A DNA stretch of 64,000 nucleotides from Streptomyces sp. MUM 2J (GCF_022414535.1 NZ_JADWYM010000026.1:1-64000), one strand, 5' to 3'; shown: positions 51,117 to 60,927, numbered from the stretch's first letter. A program made the numbers and translations. The notes: generated from the sequence alone by a model not told the origin.

Positions 51117-52325
51117 ATGGCCGACCGGGTCACGGTGATCGGCTGGGACGGCTCGCCGCTGACCGCGACGGCGCGTGCCGCCCTGAGCGCCGCCACGCTG
51201 GTGGCCGGCGCCCCCCACCACCTGGCGCTGCCCGAGGTGCCCGCCACCGCCGAACGCATCCGCCTGGGCAGCCTCGCCCTGGCCGCCCGCCGCATCGCCG
51301 CCCACCGCGGCACCGCAGTCGTCCTCGCCGACGGCGACCCCGGCTTCTTCGGTGTCGTACGCACCCTGCGCGCACCCGAGTTCGGGCTGGAGGTCGAGGT
51401 CGTCCCCGGAGTCTCGTCGGTCGCCGCGGCCTTTGCGCGGGCCGGAATGCCCTGGGACGACGCCCAAGTAGTCGTCGCACACCGCCGCACCCTGCGACGC
51501 GCGGTGAACGTATGTCGCGCCCACACAAAGGTCGCGGTTCTCACCGCCCCCGGCGCCGGCCCCGCCGAACTCGGCCTCCTCCTGGAGGGCGTCCACCGCA
51601 CCTTCGTCATCTGCGAGGCCCTGGGCACCGAGCGCGAACAGGTCACCGTCGTCACCTCGGACAAGGCCGCCGACCACACCTGGCGTGACCCCAACGTCGT
51701 CATCGCCGTCGGCCCGGCGGGCGCCGCCGAGGGCGACGCGTGGATCGCCGGCCGGGACCCGTCCGCCGGCCCGCGCGGCTGGGCCCTGCCCGCCCAGGCC
51801 TACGACGGCCCCCTCGGCGAGGGCGAGACCCCTTCGCTGCGGGCAGCGCAGCTCGCCCGCCTCGGCCCGCGCGTCGGCGACCTGGTGTGGGACATCGGCT
51901 GCGGCTCCGGGGCCTTCGCCACCGAGGCGGCCCGTGCCGGGGCGGCCGTCCTCGCCGTCGACCGGGACCCGGAGGCCTGTGCCCGCACCGGCGCCGCCGC
52001 CCGCCGCCACGGCGTCCAGCTCCAGATCGTCCACGGCACCGCCCCGCACGTCCTGGAGAACCTGCCCGAACCGGACGTCGTACGGATCGGCGGCGGGGGA
52101 GCGACCGTGGTCTCGGCGGTCGCCGACCGGCGCCCCCAGCGCATCGTCGCGCACGCCGCCACCCGCGACGAGGCCGAGCTCGTCGGACGCGACCTGACCG
52201 AACACGGGTACGACGCCGAGTGCTCCCTTCTGCAGTCCGTGGAGCTCGACACCCGCCGATGGACGGAGAAAGAGCGGAGCGTCGCCTTCCTGCTCAGCGG
52301 GGTCCTCCCGGACCGCGCCCCGTGA
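51117..52325 (+). CDS. cbiET: Precorrin-6Y C5,15-methyltransferase (CbiE-CbiT fusion)
   Basis: The 402-aa protein has an N-terminal SAM-dependent tetrapyrrole methylase (VTVIGWDGSPLT... VVLADGDPGFFGVVRTL... VEVVPGVSSVAAAFARAGMPWDDA; about 1-205) and a C-terminal Rossmann methyltransferase/decarboxylase (VGDLVWDIGCGSGAFATEAARAGAAVLAVDRDPEA; about 225-395), the CbiE and CbiT halves joined as in CobL. It methylates C5 and C15 of the corrin ring and removes the acetate side chain during cobalamin synthesis. GGAG precedes the ATG. It is a separate transcription unit near cobT and cysG-type genes. Confidence 0.9.
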   Translation: MADRVTVIGWDGSPLTATARAALSAATLVAGAPHHLALPEVPATAERIRLGSLALAARRIAAHRGTAVVLADGDPGFFGVVRTLRAPEFGLEVEVVPGVSSVAAAFARAGMPWDDAQVVVAHRRTLRRAVNVCRAHTKVAVLTAPGAGPAELGLLLEGVHRTFVICEALGTEREQVTVVTSDKAADHTWRDPNVVIAVGPAGAAEGDAWIAGRDPSAGPRGWALPAQAYDGPLGEGETPSLRAAQLARLGPRVGDLVWDIGCGSGAFATEAARAGAAVLAVDRDPEACARTGAAARRHGVQLQIVHGTAPHVLENLPEPDVVRIGGGGATVVSAVADRRPQRIVAHAATRDEAELVGRDLTEHGYDAECSLLQSVELDTRRWTEKERSVAFLLSGVLPDRAP

Positions 52326-52671
52326 TCCTCTCGTCGTACTGCGCGCGGTAGGCTGGCCGATCGTCGCACCACATCCGGTCGTCCGTCACTTCGTCGGTCA
52401 ATGTCCGGAAAACGCGCTTGTTTTGGGGTGGGTGTGGTACGGCAGAAGCTGAGGACGCGCAACGTGGCGCAGTCCACAGCGGGCTGTCGCGGATCATGCT
52501 GTCGCGACGGTGCAACGGCCGCGACAATGCCACTCAATGGCTTTGTCGCCTTTTCCGGGCGGGTCGTTCGTGCCGCCGGGCACGCACGCTCGTTCTTCAC
52601 TGCGAGCGGTCGGCGCGCCGTTCCGCGTGAGCTGGGCGTAGAGGCACTAACCGATTGGGCGAGGGGTACGC
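52326..52671. promoter_or_regulatory. Upstream region of the BluB-CobT fusion gene
   Basis: About 350 bp without a supported gene. An inverted repeat TGTCGCG (52500-52506) / CGCGACA (52520-52526) and a nearby extra TGTCGCG copy (52485-52491) are the only features. GAGGGG lies just before the ATG at 52672. No cobalamin riboswitch signature was recognised by eye. Confidence 0.35.
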
Positions 52672-55600
52672 ATGACCGACACCGGCCAGGTCCCGGGCGA
52701 GGGGCTGCCGGAGAACGCAGGCACGGTGGAACAGCCGGGCGTCGCCGCGCCCGACGCGCACCCCACCCACCTCTCCGAGACCACCGCCGAGGACGAAGAG
52801 CTGCTGCTGCCGGGTTCCGGCGGAGCCTGGGGCAACGAGGTGGCGCCACCCGCGCCCGAGCCGGTCGTCGAAGCCGTGCACGAGCCCGGCCCGCACGAGC
52901 TGTCCGGCCGTGACAGCGGCTCCGTCGATCTCAGCGGTGTCCGCCTGCCGAACCCGACACCGCCGCCCACCGCCCCCACGGCGCCGATCCCGCCGATCAC
53001 CCCCCGCCGGCCGCTGCACCTCGGCCCGCCCATCCCCGACGCCTCGAGCAGCCCGGTCCGCTCCCTCGCCGACCGCGGCCCCGCCGGCGTCCCCGCACGC
53101 CAGCCGGGGCAGCCCGTCGCCGGATCCGAGTACCTCGACGTTCCGCCGACGCGCCAGGCGGCTCCCCAGGGTGCCGCGCCCTGGACCCCGGCCCAGGCCC
53201 CGGTCGCCGCGGGAGAAGCCGCGGCGCAGACGGCTGGTCCACAAGCCGCCGCCCGGGCCTCGCACCCCGAGCCGTCCGGCGCGGCCCAGGCCGCGGTCGC
53301 CCGCCTCACCACGGAGGCGGCCGCGGCAGCCACCCAGACCACGGTCCCCGCGGCACCGGACCAGCCGGCACCGGCCGGTACGGAGCCGGCCGCGTACGCC
53401 GCTGCCGGGAACGGCACACCGGCGGCTCCGGCCGACGCGGCCCCGCAGCAGCAGGCGGCCGGCAACCCCGACGGCGCAGGCGCGGGAGAGCCGGGCGAGA
53501 GCGCGCCGACGGCGCACGCTGCGGCTCCCGCGCCGGTCGCCGAAGCGGCGCTTCCGGTCGACGGGGCCGTCGTTCCCGCCGCCGGGCCGGGCGAGCCGCA
53601 GCCCGCGGAGGGTGGCGCGGACGCCGTGACCCGGGAGGTGGGCCGGGACACGCCGCCGACGGACGGCGCGCTGCCGGGTACCGGGGACCCGCAGGCCCCC
53701 GGGGCGCCCGCTGCGACGTCTGCACCCGGCGCCGAGGAGACAGCCGCCGAGACGGCCGTGACGGCGGCCGACGGTGTGCCGGCGGCTCCGGAGACGCAGC
53801 CGCCGGCCGAGGCCGCCGTGCCCGTGCAGGAGGCCGTGCCCGTGCAGGAGGCCGTGCCCGTGCAGGCCGCCGTCCCCGCGCAGGGGGCCGTGCCCGGCGC
53901 CGAGACGGTGCCTGCAGCCGAGCCGGTGCCGGCGCCGGAGGGTGCCTTTGGCGCCGACGTCCCGGTCGCGCCCACGGTCGGTGAAGCGCACGCCGCCCCC
54001 GCCGCGGAGCCCGGCGTGCCCGATGGCGCCGGCGCGCCCGCGGAGGCCGAGGCCGTCGCGGGGGCCGAGCCCGTTCCCGAGGGCGCCCCCGTGCCGGATG
54101 CGGCGGCCGTTCCCGGGGCCGCCCCGGGTCCCGAGGCCGCCCCGGTCTCCGCGGCCGACCCGGCCGACGTCTCCGTGACGCCCTCCGAGGAGGCCGCGGA
54201 GCCCGGCGCGGCACCGGCAGCCGTGCCGGTCGCGCCGGAGGGGGAGTCCACCCCCGCACAGACCGCGCCGCTCCCGGCCCGGGAAGAGACGCCCGCCTCC
54301 GAGGCTCCGGCCTCCGGAGCTCCGGCGGCCGGTCCGCTCGCGCCCGAAGCACCGGCGCCCCAAGCCGGAGCGCCCGAGGTGGTCGTGCCCGAAACGCTGG
54401 CGCCCGAGGCGGTCGCGCCGGAAACAGTCGCGCCCGACGCCCCCGCACCGGTGGCCGTCGCCCCGCAGGAGTCCCCGGCCGGGGACCAGCGGCCCCGGAC
54501 ACCCACCACCCCCGAGGCGGCCCCCGGCACCGGCACCGCGCAGCAGTTCCCGCCGGCGCCCGTGCCCGGCCCGGAGGCCGTTGCCGGCGCGCCGTCGGCC
54601 GAGCCGGGTCAACCGGCCACCGCCCCCGTGCCCGAAGCGGCGCCGGACCAGGTGCCCGACACCGCCCCCGCCTCCGCCCCCGATGCGGCCCAGCGGGCCC
54701 CGGAGCCGGCCGCGGAGCAGGGAGCCCCGCAGGCCCCCGAGCCGATGGCCGCGCAGGCCTCCGCCGAGGTCGAGCAGCCCCTGGGTGCCCCCGCCCCCCT
54801 GCCGCAGCCCGCGGAATCCGTACAGCCCCAGGACACGCAGCCCATGCCCGACGCACCACCCGGCCTCGACCCGCAGTTCCCGCAGGGGCCCGCGGTGGCG
54901 CAGCCCGGTGCCACGGAGACATCCGGCGACGACCTGGCGGCGCGGATCGTGGAGGCCGCCCGGTCCGCGGACACCACGGCCGGGCAGCCCGCCGCGGTGG
55001 TTCCGCCCCACGGGCACCCGTTGTCGGCCCGGACCGGGCCGGAGCAGCCGATCGGCCAGTTCGTGCCGGTCGAGGGCAGCGTGCCGACCGCTCCGCACCT
55101 CGCGCCCACCCCGCCGCACCCCCTGACCCTGCCGGTGGAGCACCACCAAGCCCCCGAACCCGGCGCCGGCGCCGTCCCCGCACCCCGCGGGGCCGACGCG
55201 GCCGGGCCCGCCCCCGAGCCGGGCCCCGGAGCCGACGTCGTGCAGCAGGCCGAGGACCTGCCGACCACGGCCGCCGACCAGGAGGACCACGCCGACCAGG
55301 CAGAAGCCGGGCAGCCCGCCACTGCGGCGGACGTACCGCAATCCGCCGGTCCGGCCGCTCCCGGGTACGACGAGGCCGAGCGCGAGGCCGTCCTGAAGGT
55401 GATGCGCGAGCGCCGTGACATCCGCAACGGCTTCCGCGACGACCCGATCCCGCACGACGTGCTCCTCCGCGTCCTGGAGGCCGCGCACCACGCACCGTCG
55501 GTCGGCCACTCCCAGCCGTGGGACTTCGTCGTCATCCGGTCCGCCGAGACCCGGCGGGCCATGCACGAACTGGCGATGCGTCAGCGCGAGGCGTACGCCA

Positions 55601-57081
55601 AGTCGCTGCCGAAGGGCCGGGCGAAGCAGTTCAAGGAACTGAAGATCGAGGCGATCCTCGACACGCCGGTGAACATCGTCGTCACCGCCGACCCGACGCG
55701 CGGCGGTCGGCACACCCTCGGCCGCCACACGCAGCCGCAGATGGCCCCGTACTCGGCCGCCCTCGCCGTGGAGAACCTCTGGCTCGCCGCGCGGGCCGAG
55801 GGCCTGGGCGTCGGCTGGGTCAGTTTCTTCGACGAGCGCGAGATGGTCCGCGCCCTCGGCCTGCCAGAGCACCTGGAGGTCATCGCCTACCTGTGCGTCG
55901 GATACGTCGACGAGTTCCCGGACGAGCCCGAGCTGATGCAGGCGGGATGGTCCAAGCGCCGCCCGCTGTCCTGGGTCGTGCACGAGGAGACCTACGGCCG
56001 CCGCGCCCTGCCCGGAGAGGAGCCCCACGACCTGCTTGCCGAGACCGTCGCGCAGATCCGCCCGCTGGACGCCAAGGCGCTCGGCGAGGCGTGGGAGCGC
56101 CAGAAGCGCATGACCAAACCGGCCGGGGCACTCGGCATGCTGGAGATCATCTCCGCCCAGCTGTCCGGGCTGTCCCGCCAGTGCCCGCCGCCGATCCCGG
56201 AGCCCGCAGCCGTCGCGATCTTCGCGGGCGACCACGGCGTGCACGCCCAGGGCGTCACCCCCTGGCCGCAGGAGGTCACGGCCCAGATGGTGGCCAACTT
56301 CCTCGGCGGGGGAGCCGTGTGCAACGCCTTCGCCGGCCAGGTCGGCGCCGAGGTGTGCGTCGTCGACGTCGGTGTCGCCGCCGACCTCCCCGCCACCCCC
56401 GGCCTGCTGCCCCGCAAGATCCGCGGCGGCACCTCCGACATGACCACCGGCCCCGCGATGACCCGCGACGAGGCCAAGAGGGCCGTCGAGGTGGGCATCG
56501 AGACCGCCCGCGACCTGGTGGCGGCCGGGAACAAGGCGCTGCTCACCGGTGAGATGGGGATCGCGAACACCACCGCGTCCGCCGCGCTGATCTCCGTCTT
56601 CACCGGTGCCGACCCCGCCGAGGTCACCGGCCGCGGCACGGGCATCAACGACGAGACGCTGGCCCGCAAGACCGAGGTCGTGCGCCGGGCGCTCGACCTG
56701 CACAAGCCGGACCCGGCGGACCCCCTCGGGACCCTCGCGGCGCTCGGCGGCTTCGAGCACGCGGCGATGGTCGGCCTGCTGCTGGGCGGCGCGTCCCTGC
56801 GCACCCCCGTCATCCTGGACGGTGTCAGTGCCGGCGCCGCCGCCCTGGTGGCCCGGGCGATCGCCCCCGAGGTGCTGGCCGCCTGCATCGCCGGCCACCG
56901 CAGTGCCGAACCGGGCCACGTCGCGGCGCTGAACAAGCTCGGGCTGCGTCCGCTGGTCGACCTCGACCTCCGCCTCGGGGAGGGCACCGGCGCGCTGCTG
57001 GCCCTGCCGCTGGTGCAGAGCACGGCCCGGGCGATGCACGAGGTGGCGACGTTCGATTCGGCGGGCGTCACCGAGAAGTAG
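52672..57081 (+). CDS. cobT: Giant fusion: disordered Ala/Pro-rich region, BluB-like domain and CobT
   Basis: The 1,469-aa protein has three parts. Residues 1 to about 895 are Ala/Pro/Glu-rich low-complexity sequence (with a short repeat EAVPVQEAVPVQ near residues 385-397). Residues about 899-1115 are BluB/nitroreductase-like (RERRDIRNGFRDDPIPHDVLLRVLEAAHHAPSVGHSQPWDFV), which makes dimethylbenzimidazole from FMN. Residues about 1119-1469 are CobT, nicotinate mononucleotide:dimethylbenzimidazole phosphoribosyltransferase (PAVAIFAGDHGVHAQGVTPWPQEVTAQMV, LTGEMGIANTTASAAL, GEGTGALLALPLVQ). Synthesis and activation of the lower ligand are joined in one chain. The extension's role is unknown. Confidence 0.92.
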   Translation: MTDTGQVPGEGLPENAGTVEQPGVAAPDAHPTHLSETTAEDEELLLPGSGGAWGNEVAPPAPEPVVEAVHEPGPHELSGRDSGSVDLSGVRLPNPTPPPTAPTAPIPPITPRRPLHLGPPIPDASSSPVRSLADRGPAGVPARQPGQPVAGSEYLDVPPTRQAAPQGAAPWTPAQAPVAAGEAAAQTAGPQAAARASHPEPSGAAQAAVARLTTEAAAAATQTTVPAAPDQPAPAGTEPAAYAAAGNGTPAAPADAAPQQQAAGNPDGAGAGEPGESAPTAHAAAPAPVAEAALPVDGAVVPAAGPGEPQPAEGGADAVTREVGRDTPPTDGALPGTGDPQAPGAPAATSAPGAEETAAETAVTAADGVPAAPETQPPAEAAVPVQEAVPVQEAVPVQAAVPAQGAVPGAETVPAAEPVPAPEGAFGADVPVAPTVGEAHAAPAAEPGVPDGAGAPAEAEAVAGAEPVPEGAPVPDAAAVPGAAPGPEAAPVSAADPADVSVTPSEEAAEPGAAPAAVPVAPEGESTPAQTAPLPAREETPASEAPASGAPAAGPLAPEAPAPQAGAPEVVVPETLAPEAVAPETVAPDAPAPVAVAPQESPAGDQRPRTPTTPEAAPGTGTAQQFPPAPVPGPEAVAGAPSAEPGQPATAPVPEAAPDQVPDTAPASAPDAAQRAPEPAAEQGAPQAPEPMAAQASAEVEQPLGAPAPLPQPAESVQPQDTQPMPDAPPGLDPQFPQGPAVAQPGATETSGDDLAARIVEAARSADTTAGQPAAVVPPHGHPLSARTGPEQPIGQFVPVEGSVPTAPHLAPTPPHPLTLPVEHHQAPEPGAGAVPAPRGADAAGPAPEPGPGADVVQQAEDLPTTAADQEDHADQAEAGQPATAADVPQSAGPAAPGYDEAEREAVLKVMRERRDIRNGFRDDPIPHDVLLRVLEAAHHAPSVGHSQPWDFVVIRSAETRRAMHELAMRQREAYAKSLPKGRAKQFKELKIEAILDTPVNIVVTADPTRGGRHTLGRHTQPQMAPYSAALAVENLWLAARAEGLGVGWVSFFDEREMVRALGLPEHLEVIAYLCVGYVDEFPDEPELMQAGWSKRRPLSWVVHEETYGRRALPGEEPHDLLAETVAQIRPLDAKALGEAWERQKRMTKPAGALGMLEIISAQLSGLSRQCPPPIPEPAAVAIFAGDHGVHAQGVTPWPQEVTAQMVANFLGGGAVCNAFAGQVGAEVCVVDVGVAADLPATPGLLPRKIRGGTSDMTTGPAMTRDEAKRAVEVGIETARDLVAAGNKALLTGEMGIANTTASAALISVFTGADPAEVTGRGTGINDETLARKTEVVRRALDLHKPDPADPLGTLAALGGFEHAAMVGLLLGGASLRTPVILDGVSAGAAALVARAIAPEVLAACIAGHRSAEPGHVAALNKLGLRPLVDLDLRLGEGTGALLALPLVQSTARAMHEVATFDSAGVTEK

Positions 57082-57100
57082 CGGGCGTCACCGAGGAGTA
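57061..57100. repeat. 20-bp tandem duplication at the cobT stop
   Basis: Bases 57061-57080 recur at 57081-57100 with one difference. The first copy holds the last codons and the TAG; the second is untranslated and also ends in TAG. This is a local duplication. Confidence 0.8.
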
Positions 57101-57244
57101 GGCGCGACAGCGGGGGTGGTCCGGTGCCCAGCAGCCGGACCACCCGTGCCGACTGCCCCGCCCACCGCTAAAATCCGCACGTCAGGGCCCGCTCCGGAGC
57201 TGCAGCGCGCCCCCACCGCACCGCTGTACGAGGAGCCGCACCTC

Positions 57245-58477
57245 ATGGCCGAACACCCCGCGTACCCCGTAGGCCTCCGCCTCACCGGCCGCACAGTGGT
57301 CGTCCTCGGCGGCGGCCAGGTCGCCCAGCGCCGCCTTCCGGCCCTGATCGCGGCAGGCGCGGAGATCCTCCTCGTCTCCCCCGAGGCGACGCCCTCGGTG
57401 GAGGCGATGGCGGACGCCGGCGAGATCACCTGGGCGCGGCGCCCGTACGCCGAGGGCGACCTGGCCGACGCCTGGTACGCCCTGATCGCCACCAGCGACA
57501 CCGAGGCGAACGTCCGCGCCTCCGCCGAGGCGGAGCGGCACCGCGTCTGGTGCGTGCGCTCCGACGACGCCGACGCCGCCACCGCCTGGACCCCGGCGAC
57601 GGGGCACAGCGAGGGCGTCACCGTCGCCGTGCTGACCACGGACGTCAGGGGCCGTGACCCCCGGCACACCGCCGCCGTCCGCGACGCGGTGGTGGAGGGC
57701 CTGCGCGACGGCACTCTCGTCGCCCCGCACCACCGCACCCGGACCCCCGGCGTGGCGCTCGTGGGCGGCGGACCCGGCGACCCGGACCTGATCACCGTCC
57801 GCGGGCGCCGCCTGCTCGCCGAGGCGGACGTCGTCATCGCCGACCGCCTGGGCCCGCGCGACCTGCTCGCGGAGCTGCCCCCGCACGTCGAGGTGATCGA
57901 CGCCGCGAAGATTCCCTACGGCCGCTTCATGGCCCAGGAGGCCATCAACAACGCGCTGATCGAGCATGCCAGGCAGGGCAAGTCCGTCGTCCGGCTCAAG
58001 GGCGGCGACCCCTACGTCTTCGGCCGCGGCATGGAGGAGTTGCAGGCCCTCGCGGAAGCGGGCATCCCCTGCACGGTCGTCCCCGGCATCTCCAGTTCCA
58101 TCTCGGTCCCCGGTGCGGCGGGCATCCCGGTCACGCACCGCGGCGTCGCCCACGAGTTCACCGTCGTCAGCGGCCACGTCGCCCCCGGCGACGAGCGTTC
58201 CCTCGTCGACTGGCCGTCCCTGGCCAGGCTGACCGGCACGCTCGTGATCCTCATGGGCGTCGACAAGATAGGGCGGATCGCCGAGACGCTCGTCGCGCAC
58301 GGCAAGTCCCCCGACACCCCCGTCGCGCTGGTCCAGGAGGGCACCACGGTCGCCCAGCGCCGGGTCGACGCCACGCTCGCCACGGTCGAGCAGGCCGTGC
58401 GCGCCGAGGACGTCAAGCCACCGGCGGTCATCGTCGTCGGCGAGGTCGTCGCCGTGGGCCCGCGGCCCGCCGCGTGA
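57245..58477 (+). CDS. cysG: Siroheme synthase: precorrin-2 dehydrogenase plus uroporphyrinogen-III C-methyltransferase
   Basis: The 410-aa protein combines an N-terminal NAD-binding dehydrogenase/ferrochelatase-like part (GRTVVVLGGGQVAQRRLPALIAAGAEILLVSP) with a C-terminal SUMT (VALVGGGPGDPDLITVRGRRLLAEADVVIADRLGPRDLL; SVVRLKGGDPYVFGRGMEEL; VVPGISSSISVPGAAGIPVTHRG). It makes precorrin-2 from uroporphyrinogen III, a shared step of siroheme and cobalamin. The middle CysG-like chelatase region seems shorter than in E. coli. GAGGAG precedes the ATG at 57245. The next gene overlaps its end only if the farthest upstream start is used. Confidence 0.92.
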   Translation: MAEHPAYPVGLRLTGRTVVVLGGGQVAQRRLPALIAAGAEILLVSPEATPSVEAMADAGEITWARRPYAEGDLADAWYALIATSDTEANVRASAEAERHRVWCVRSDDADAATAWTPATGHSEGVTVAVLTTDVRGRDPRHTAAVRDAVVEGLRDGTLVAPHHRTRTPGVALVGGGPGDPDLITVRGRRLLAEADVVIADRLGPRDLLAELPPHVEVIDAAKIPYGRFMAQEAINNALIEHARQGKSVVRLKGGDPYVFGRGMEELQALAEAGIPCTVVPGISSSISVPGAAGIPVTHRGVAHEFTVVSGHVAPGDERSLVDWPSLARLTGTLVILMGVDKIGRIAETLVAHGKSPDTPVALVQEGTTVAQRRVDATLATVEQAVRAEDVKPPAVIVVGEVVAVGPRPAA

Positions 58478-58542
58478 CCGAAGACGGCCGGAGAGACCGT
58501 GCCGCGCCGCCGGCACCGCACCCAGACGAGGCAGTGACACCC

Positions 58543-59361
58543 GTGGCCGAGCCCATCACCATCGACGACCCGGACGACCCGCGCCTGCGCGACTACACCG
58601 GTCTCACCGACGTCGAGCTGCGTCGCAGGCGCGAGCCGGCCGAGGGCCTGTTCATCGCCGAGGGCGAGAAGGTCATCAGGCGGGCCAGGGACGCCGGCTA
58701 CGCCATGCGCTCGATGCTGCTGTCGGCCAAGTGGATCGACACCATGCGCGACGTCATCGACGAGCTGCCGGCACCCGTGTACACGGTCGCCCCGGAACTC
58801 GCCGAGCGCGTCACCGGCTACCACGTGCATCGCGGCGCGCTCGCCTCCATGCAGCGCCGCCCGCTCCCGGCCGCCCGCGATCTGCTGGGGTCCGCCCGCC
58901 GGGTGGCGATCATGGAGTCGGTCAACGACCACACCAACATCGGCGCGATCTTCCGTTCGGCCGCGGCCCTCGGCATGGACGCCGTCCTGCTCTCCCCGGA
59001 CTGCGCGGACCCGCTCTACCGCCGCAGTGTCAAGGTGTCCATGGGGGCGGTCTTCTCCGTGCCCTACGCGCGCCTCGACGTCTGGCCCGGCGGCCTGGAG
59101 CCGGTCCGCGCGGCCGGCTTCACACTGCTCGCCCTCACCCCCGACGAGCGGGCCGCGACCCTCGACGAGGTGGCCCCCCACCGCATGGACCGGGTCGCCC
59201 TGATGCTGGGCGCCGAGGGCGACGGCCTGTCCCGGCGGGCCCTGGCCGCGGCGGACGACCGGGTCCGCATCCCGATGGCCCACGGCGTCGACTCGCTCAA
59301 CGTGGGCGCGGCGGCAGCGGTCGCCTTCTACGCGGTGGCGACGGGGCGCCCCACCGCCTGA
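58543..59361 (+). CDS. TrmH/SpoU-family RNA 2'-O-methyltransferase
   Basis: The 272-aa protein has an N-terminal substrate-binding part (LRRRREPAEGLFIAEGEKVIRRARDAG) and a SPOUT catalytic domain with motif 1 ESVNDHTNIGAIFRSAAALGMDAVLLS, then SVKVSMGAVFSVPYAR, and motifs 2-3 ALMLGAEGDGLSRRALAAADDRVRIPMAHGVDSLNVGAAAAVAFYA, the trefoil-knot SAM site. It probably methylates a 23S rRNA or tRNA ribose. The GTG at 58543 gives the usual family N-terminus; GTGs at 58534 and 58474 (overlapping the previous gene) are alternatives. Confidence 0.88.
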   Translation: MAEPITIDDPDDPRLRDYTGLTDVELRRRREPAEGLFIAEGEKVIRRARDAGYAMRSMLLSAKWIDTMRDVIDELPAPVYTVAPELAERVTGYHVHRGALASMQRRPLPAARDLLGSARRVAIMESVNDHTNIGAIFRSAAALGMDAVLLSPDCADPLYRRSVKVSMGAVFSVPYARLDVWPGGLEPVRAAGFTLLALTPDERAATLDEVAPHRMDRVALMLGAEGDGLSRRALAAADDRVRIPMAHGVDSLNVGAAAAVAFYAVATGRPTA

Positions 59362-59481
59362 GCCGGGCACCGAGCCCCAGGAGCCCCGCCGCCCGCTGTC
59401 CCCCGGGGATCTTCAGGGGGTTTCGCCGTCCGGAGCCGAGAGCGGGCCCGAAGGGCTCCGCCGTCCGGTCCGGGGGCGGCC

Positions 59482-60927
59482 TCAGGGGTTCCGCCCGGCT
59501 CCGGGCAGCAACCCGGGCCCGGCCTCCGGCCGACGGCCACCGTCCGCCGGGGGCGGACGGCCGGGATCGACCTGCACCCGACGTCCGGAGCCGGGGGCGA
59601 CGCCGTCGCCCCCGCCGAGACCGCGCGCGGGCCCCTGACAGCCCTGCACCACGGCGATGCCGAGCGCGACCAGCAGGGTCACCACGACGAACACGAACAG
59701 GCGCTGACGCAGCAGCCGCGGGTTGGCGGGCCGCAGCCCGGTCCCCGTGCCGCGCGGTGCCGGGCGTCCGGCGCCACTGCGCGGCGCCGGACGGCTCCCC
59801 GAACGCGGGCCGCCGCGGGACGGGACGGGAGCCGACCGCGCACCCGGCCGGGACGAGGGGCCGCCGCCCCGCCTGGCACCGGACCCGCCGCGGGTGCCGC
59901 CCCCGGTGCCGCCGCGCGACGGCACACCGCCGCGGGCCGCGCCCGCCCGTGAACCGGTCGTGCCCCGGGGCGGCGGGGTTCCGGCGCCGCCCGGCTGGGT
60001 GCGGCGCTGGGTACGCTCGGGGTAACTGCCGTCGGTGAGCCGCCCGGTGGTCCGCTCCGCCTCCCCGGTCCGCGGTGTGGGCGGGCGCACGTCCGCCACT
60101 CCGTGGTGGGCCTCGCGGGTCGCGATCTCCTTCAGCCGCAACGACAGTTCGAGGGTGCTGGGCCGTTCCTCGGGGTCCTTCGCCAGGCACGTCCGGACCA
60201 GCGGTGCGAGCGCGTCCGGCACGCCGTGCAACTGCGGCTCCTCGTGCACCACGCGATACAGCATCACCTCGGAACTGCCGTGCCCGAACGGCGAGTCGGC
60301 CATGGAGGCGTACGCGAGCGTGGCACCGAGCGAGAAGACGTCCGTGGCCGGGGTGACCGCGGCTCCGCGCACCTGCTCGGGAGCGAGGAAGCCGGGGGAG
60401 CCCACCGCGGTTCCCACGTGGGTGAGTGTGGAGGCGCCGGTCGCCCAGGCGATGCCGAAGTCGATGATCCGCGGCCCCTTGGGGGACAGCAGGATGTTGG
60501 ACGGCTTCAGGTCGCGGTGCACGACGCCGGCCTCGTGCACCGCGACGAGCCCCTCGGACAGGGCGGCCCCGACGGCGGCGACGTCGGCGGCCCCCAGCGG
60601 GCCCTCCGCGGCGACCTTGTCGTGCAGGGACGGACCGGGCACGTACTGCGTGGCGAACCAGGGCCGCTCCGCGTCGAGATCGGCGGCGACGAGGCGCGCC
60701 GTGCAGCCCCCGCGGATCCGCCGTGCGGCGGACACCTCCCGCGCGAACCGCGACCGGAACTCCTGGTCCTCCGCGAGATCGGGCCGGATCACCTTCAGGG
60801 CGACCCGCTGCCCCTTCTTGTCGGAGCCCAGGTAGACGACACCCATGCCGCCCGCGCCGAGCCGCCGGTGAAGCCTGAACGAGCCGACGACGCGCGGGTC
60901 CTCGCGCCTCAGGCGCATCATCGCCAT
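59482..60927 (-). CDS. Membrane Ser/Thr protein kinase (Pkn family)
   Basis: The 481-aa protein has a Hanks-type kinase domain (about 12-270): P-loop LGAGGMGVVYLG, the lysine of VALKVI, catalytic loop HRDLKPSNILL, and DFGIA. A Gly/Arg/Pro/Ser-rich linker of about 110 residues, one membrane helix (LFVFVVVTLLVALGIAVV) and a short Gly/Pro-rich tail without PASTA repeats follow. Lacking an obvious outside domain, it may sense through its linker or partners. Start ATG at 60927 has GGGG six bases upstream; ATG at 60933 is equally possible. Confidence 0.87.
   Translation of the reverse strand: MAMMRLRREDPRVVGSFRLHRRLGAGGMGVVYLGSDKKGQRVALKVIRPDLAEDQEFRSRFAREVSAARRIRGGCTARLVAADLDAERPWFATQYVPGPSLHDKVAAEGPLGAADVAAVGAALSEGLVAVHEAGVVHRDLKPSNILLSPKGPRIIDFGIAWATGASTLTHVGTAVGSPGFLAPEQVRGAAVTPATDVFSLGATLAYASMADSPFGHGSSEVMLYRVVHEEPQLHGVPDALAPLVRTCLAKDPEERPSTLELSLRLKEIATREAHHGVADVRPPTPRTGEAERTTGRLTDGSYPERTQRRTQPGGAGTPPPRGTTGSRAGAARGGVPSRGGTGGGTRGGSGARRGGGPSSRPGARSAPVPSRGGPRSGSRPAPRSGAGRPAPRGTGTGLRPANPRLLRQRLFVFVVVTLLVALGIAVVQGCQGPARGLGGGDGVAPGSGRRVQVDPGRPPPADGGRRPEAGPGLLPGAGRNP

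Noticed and set aside
52326..52671. Cobalamin riboswitch upstream of the BluB-CobT gene
   Set aside because: The B12-box consensus (GCCACTG-like) was not found; only a nearby CCACTCAATGG, which does not fit.
52597..57039. A 1,480-residue open frame on the minus strand opposite the BluB-CobT gene
   Set aside because: It is Gly/Arg/His-rich with no domain and opposes a gene with clear BluB and CobT motifs; long antisense frames are normal at this GC content.
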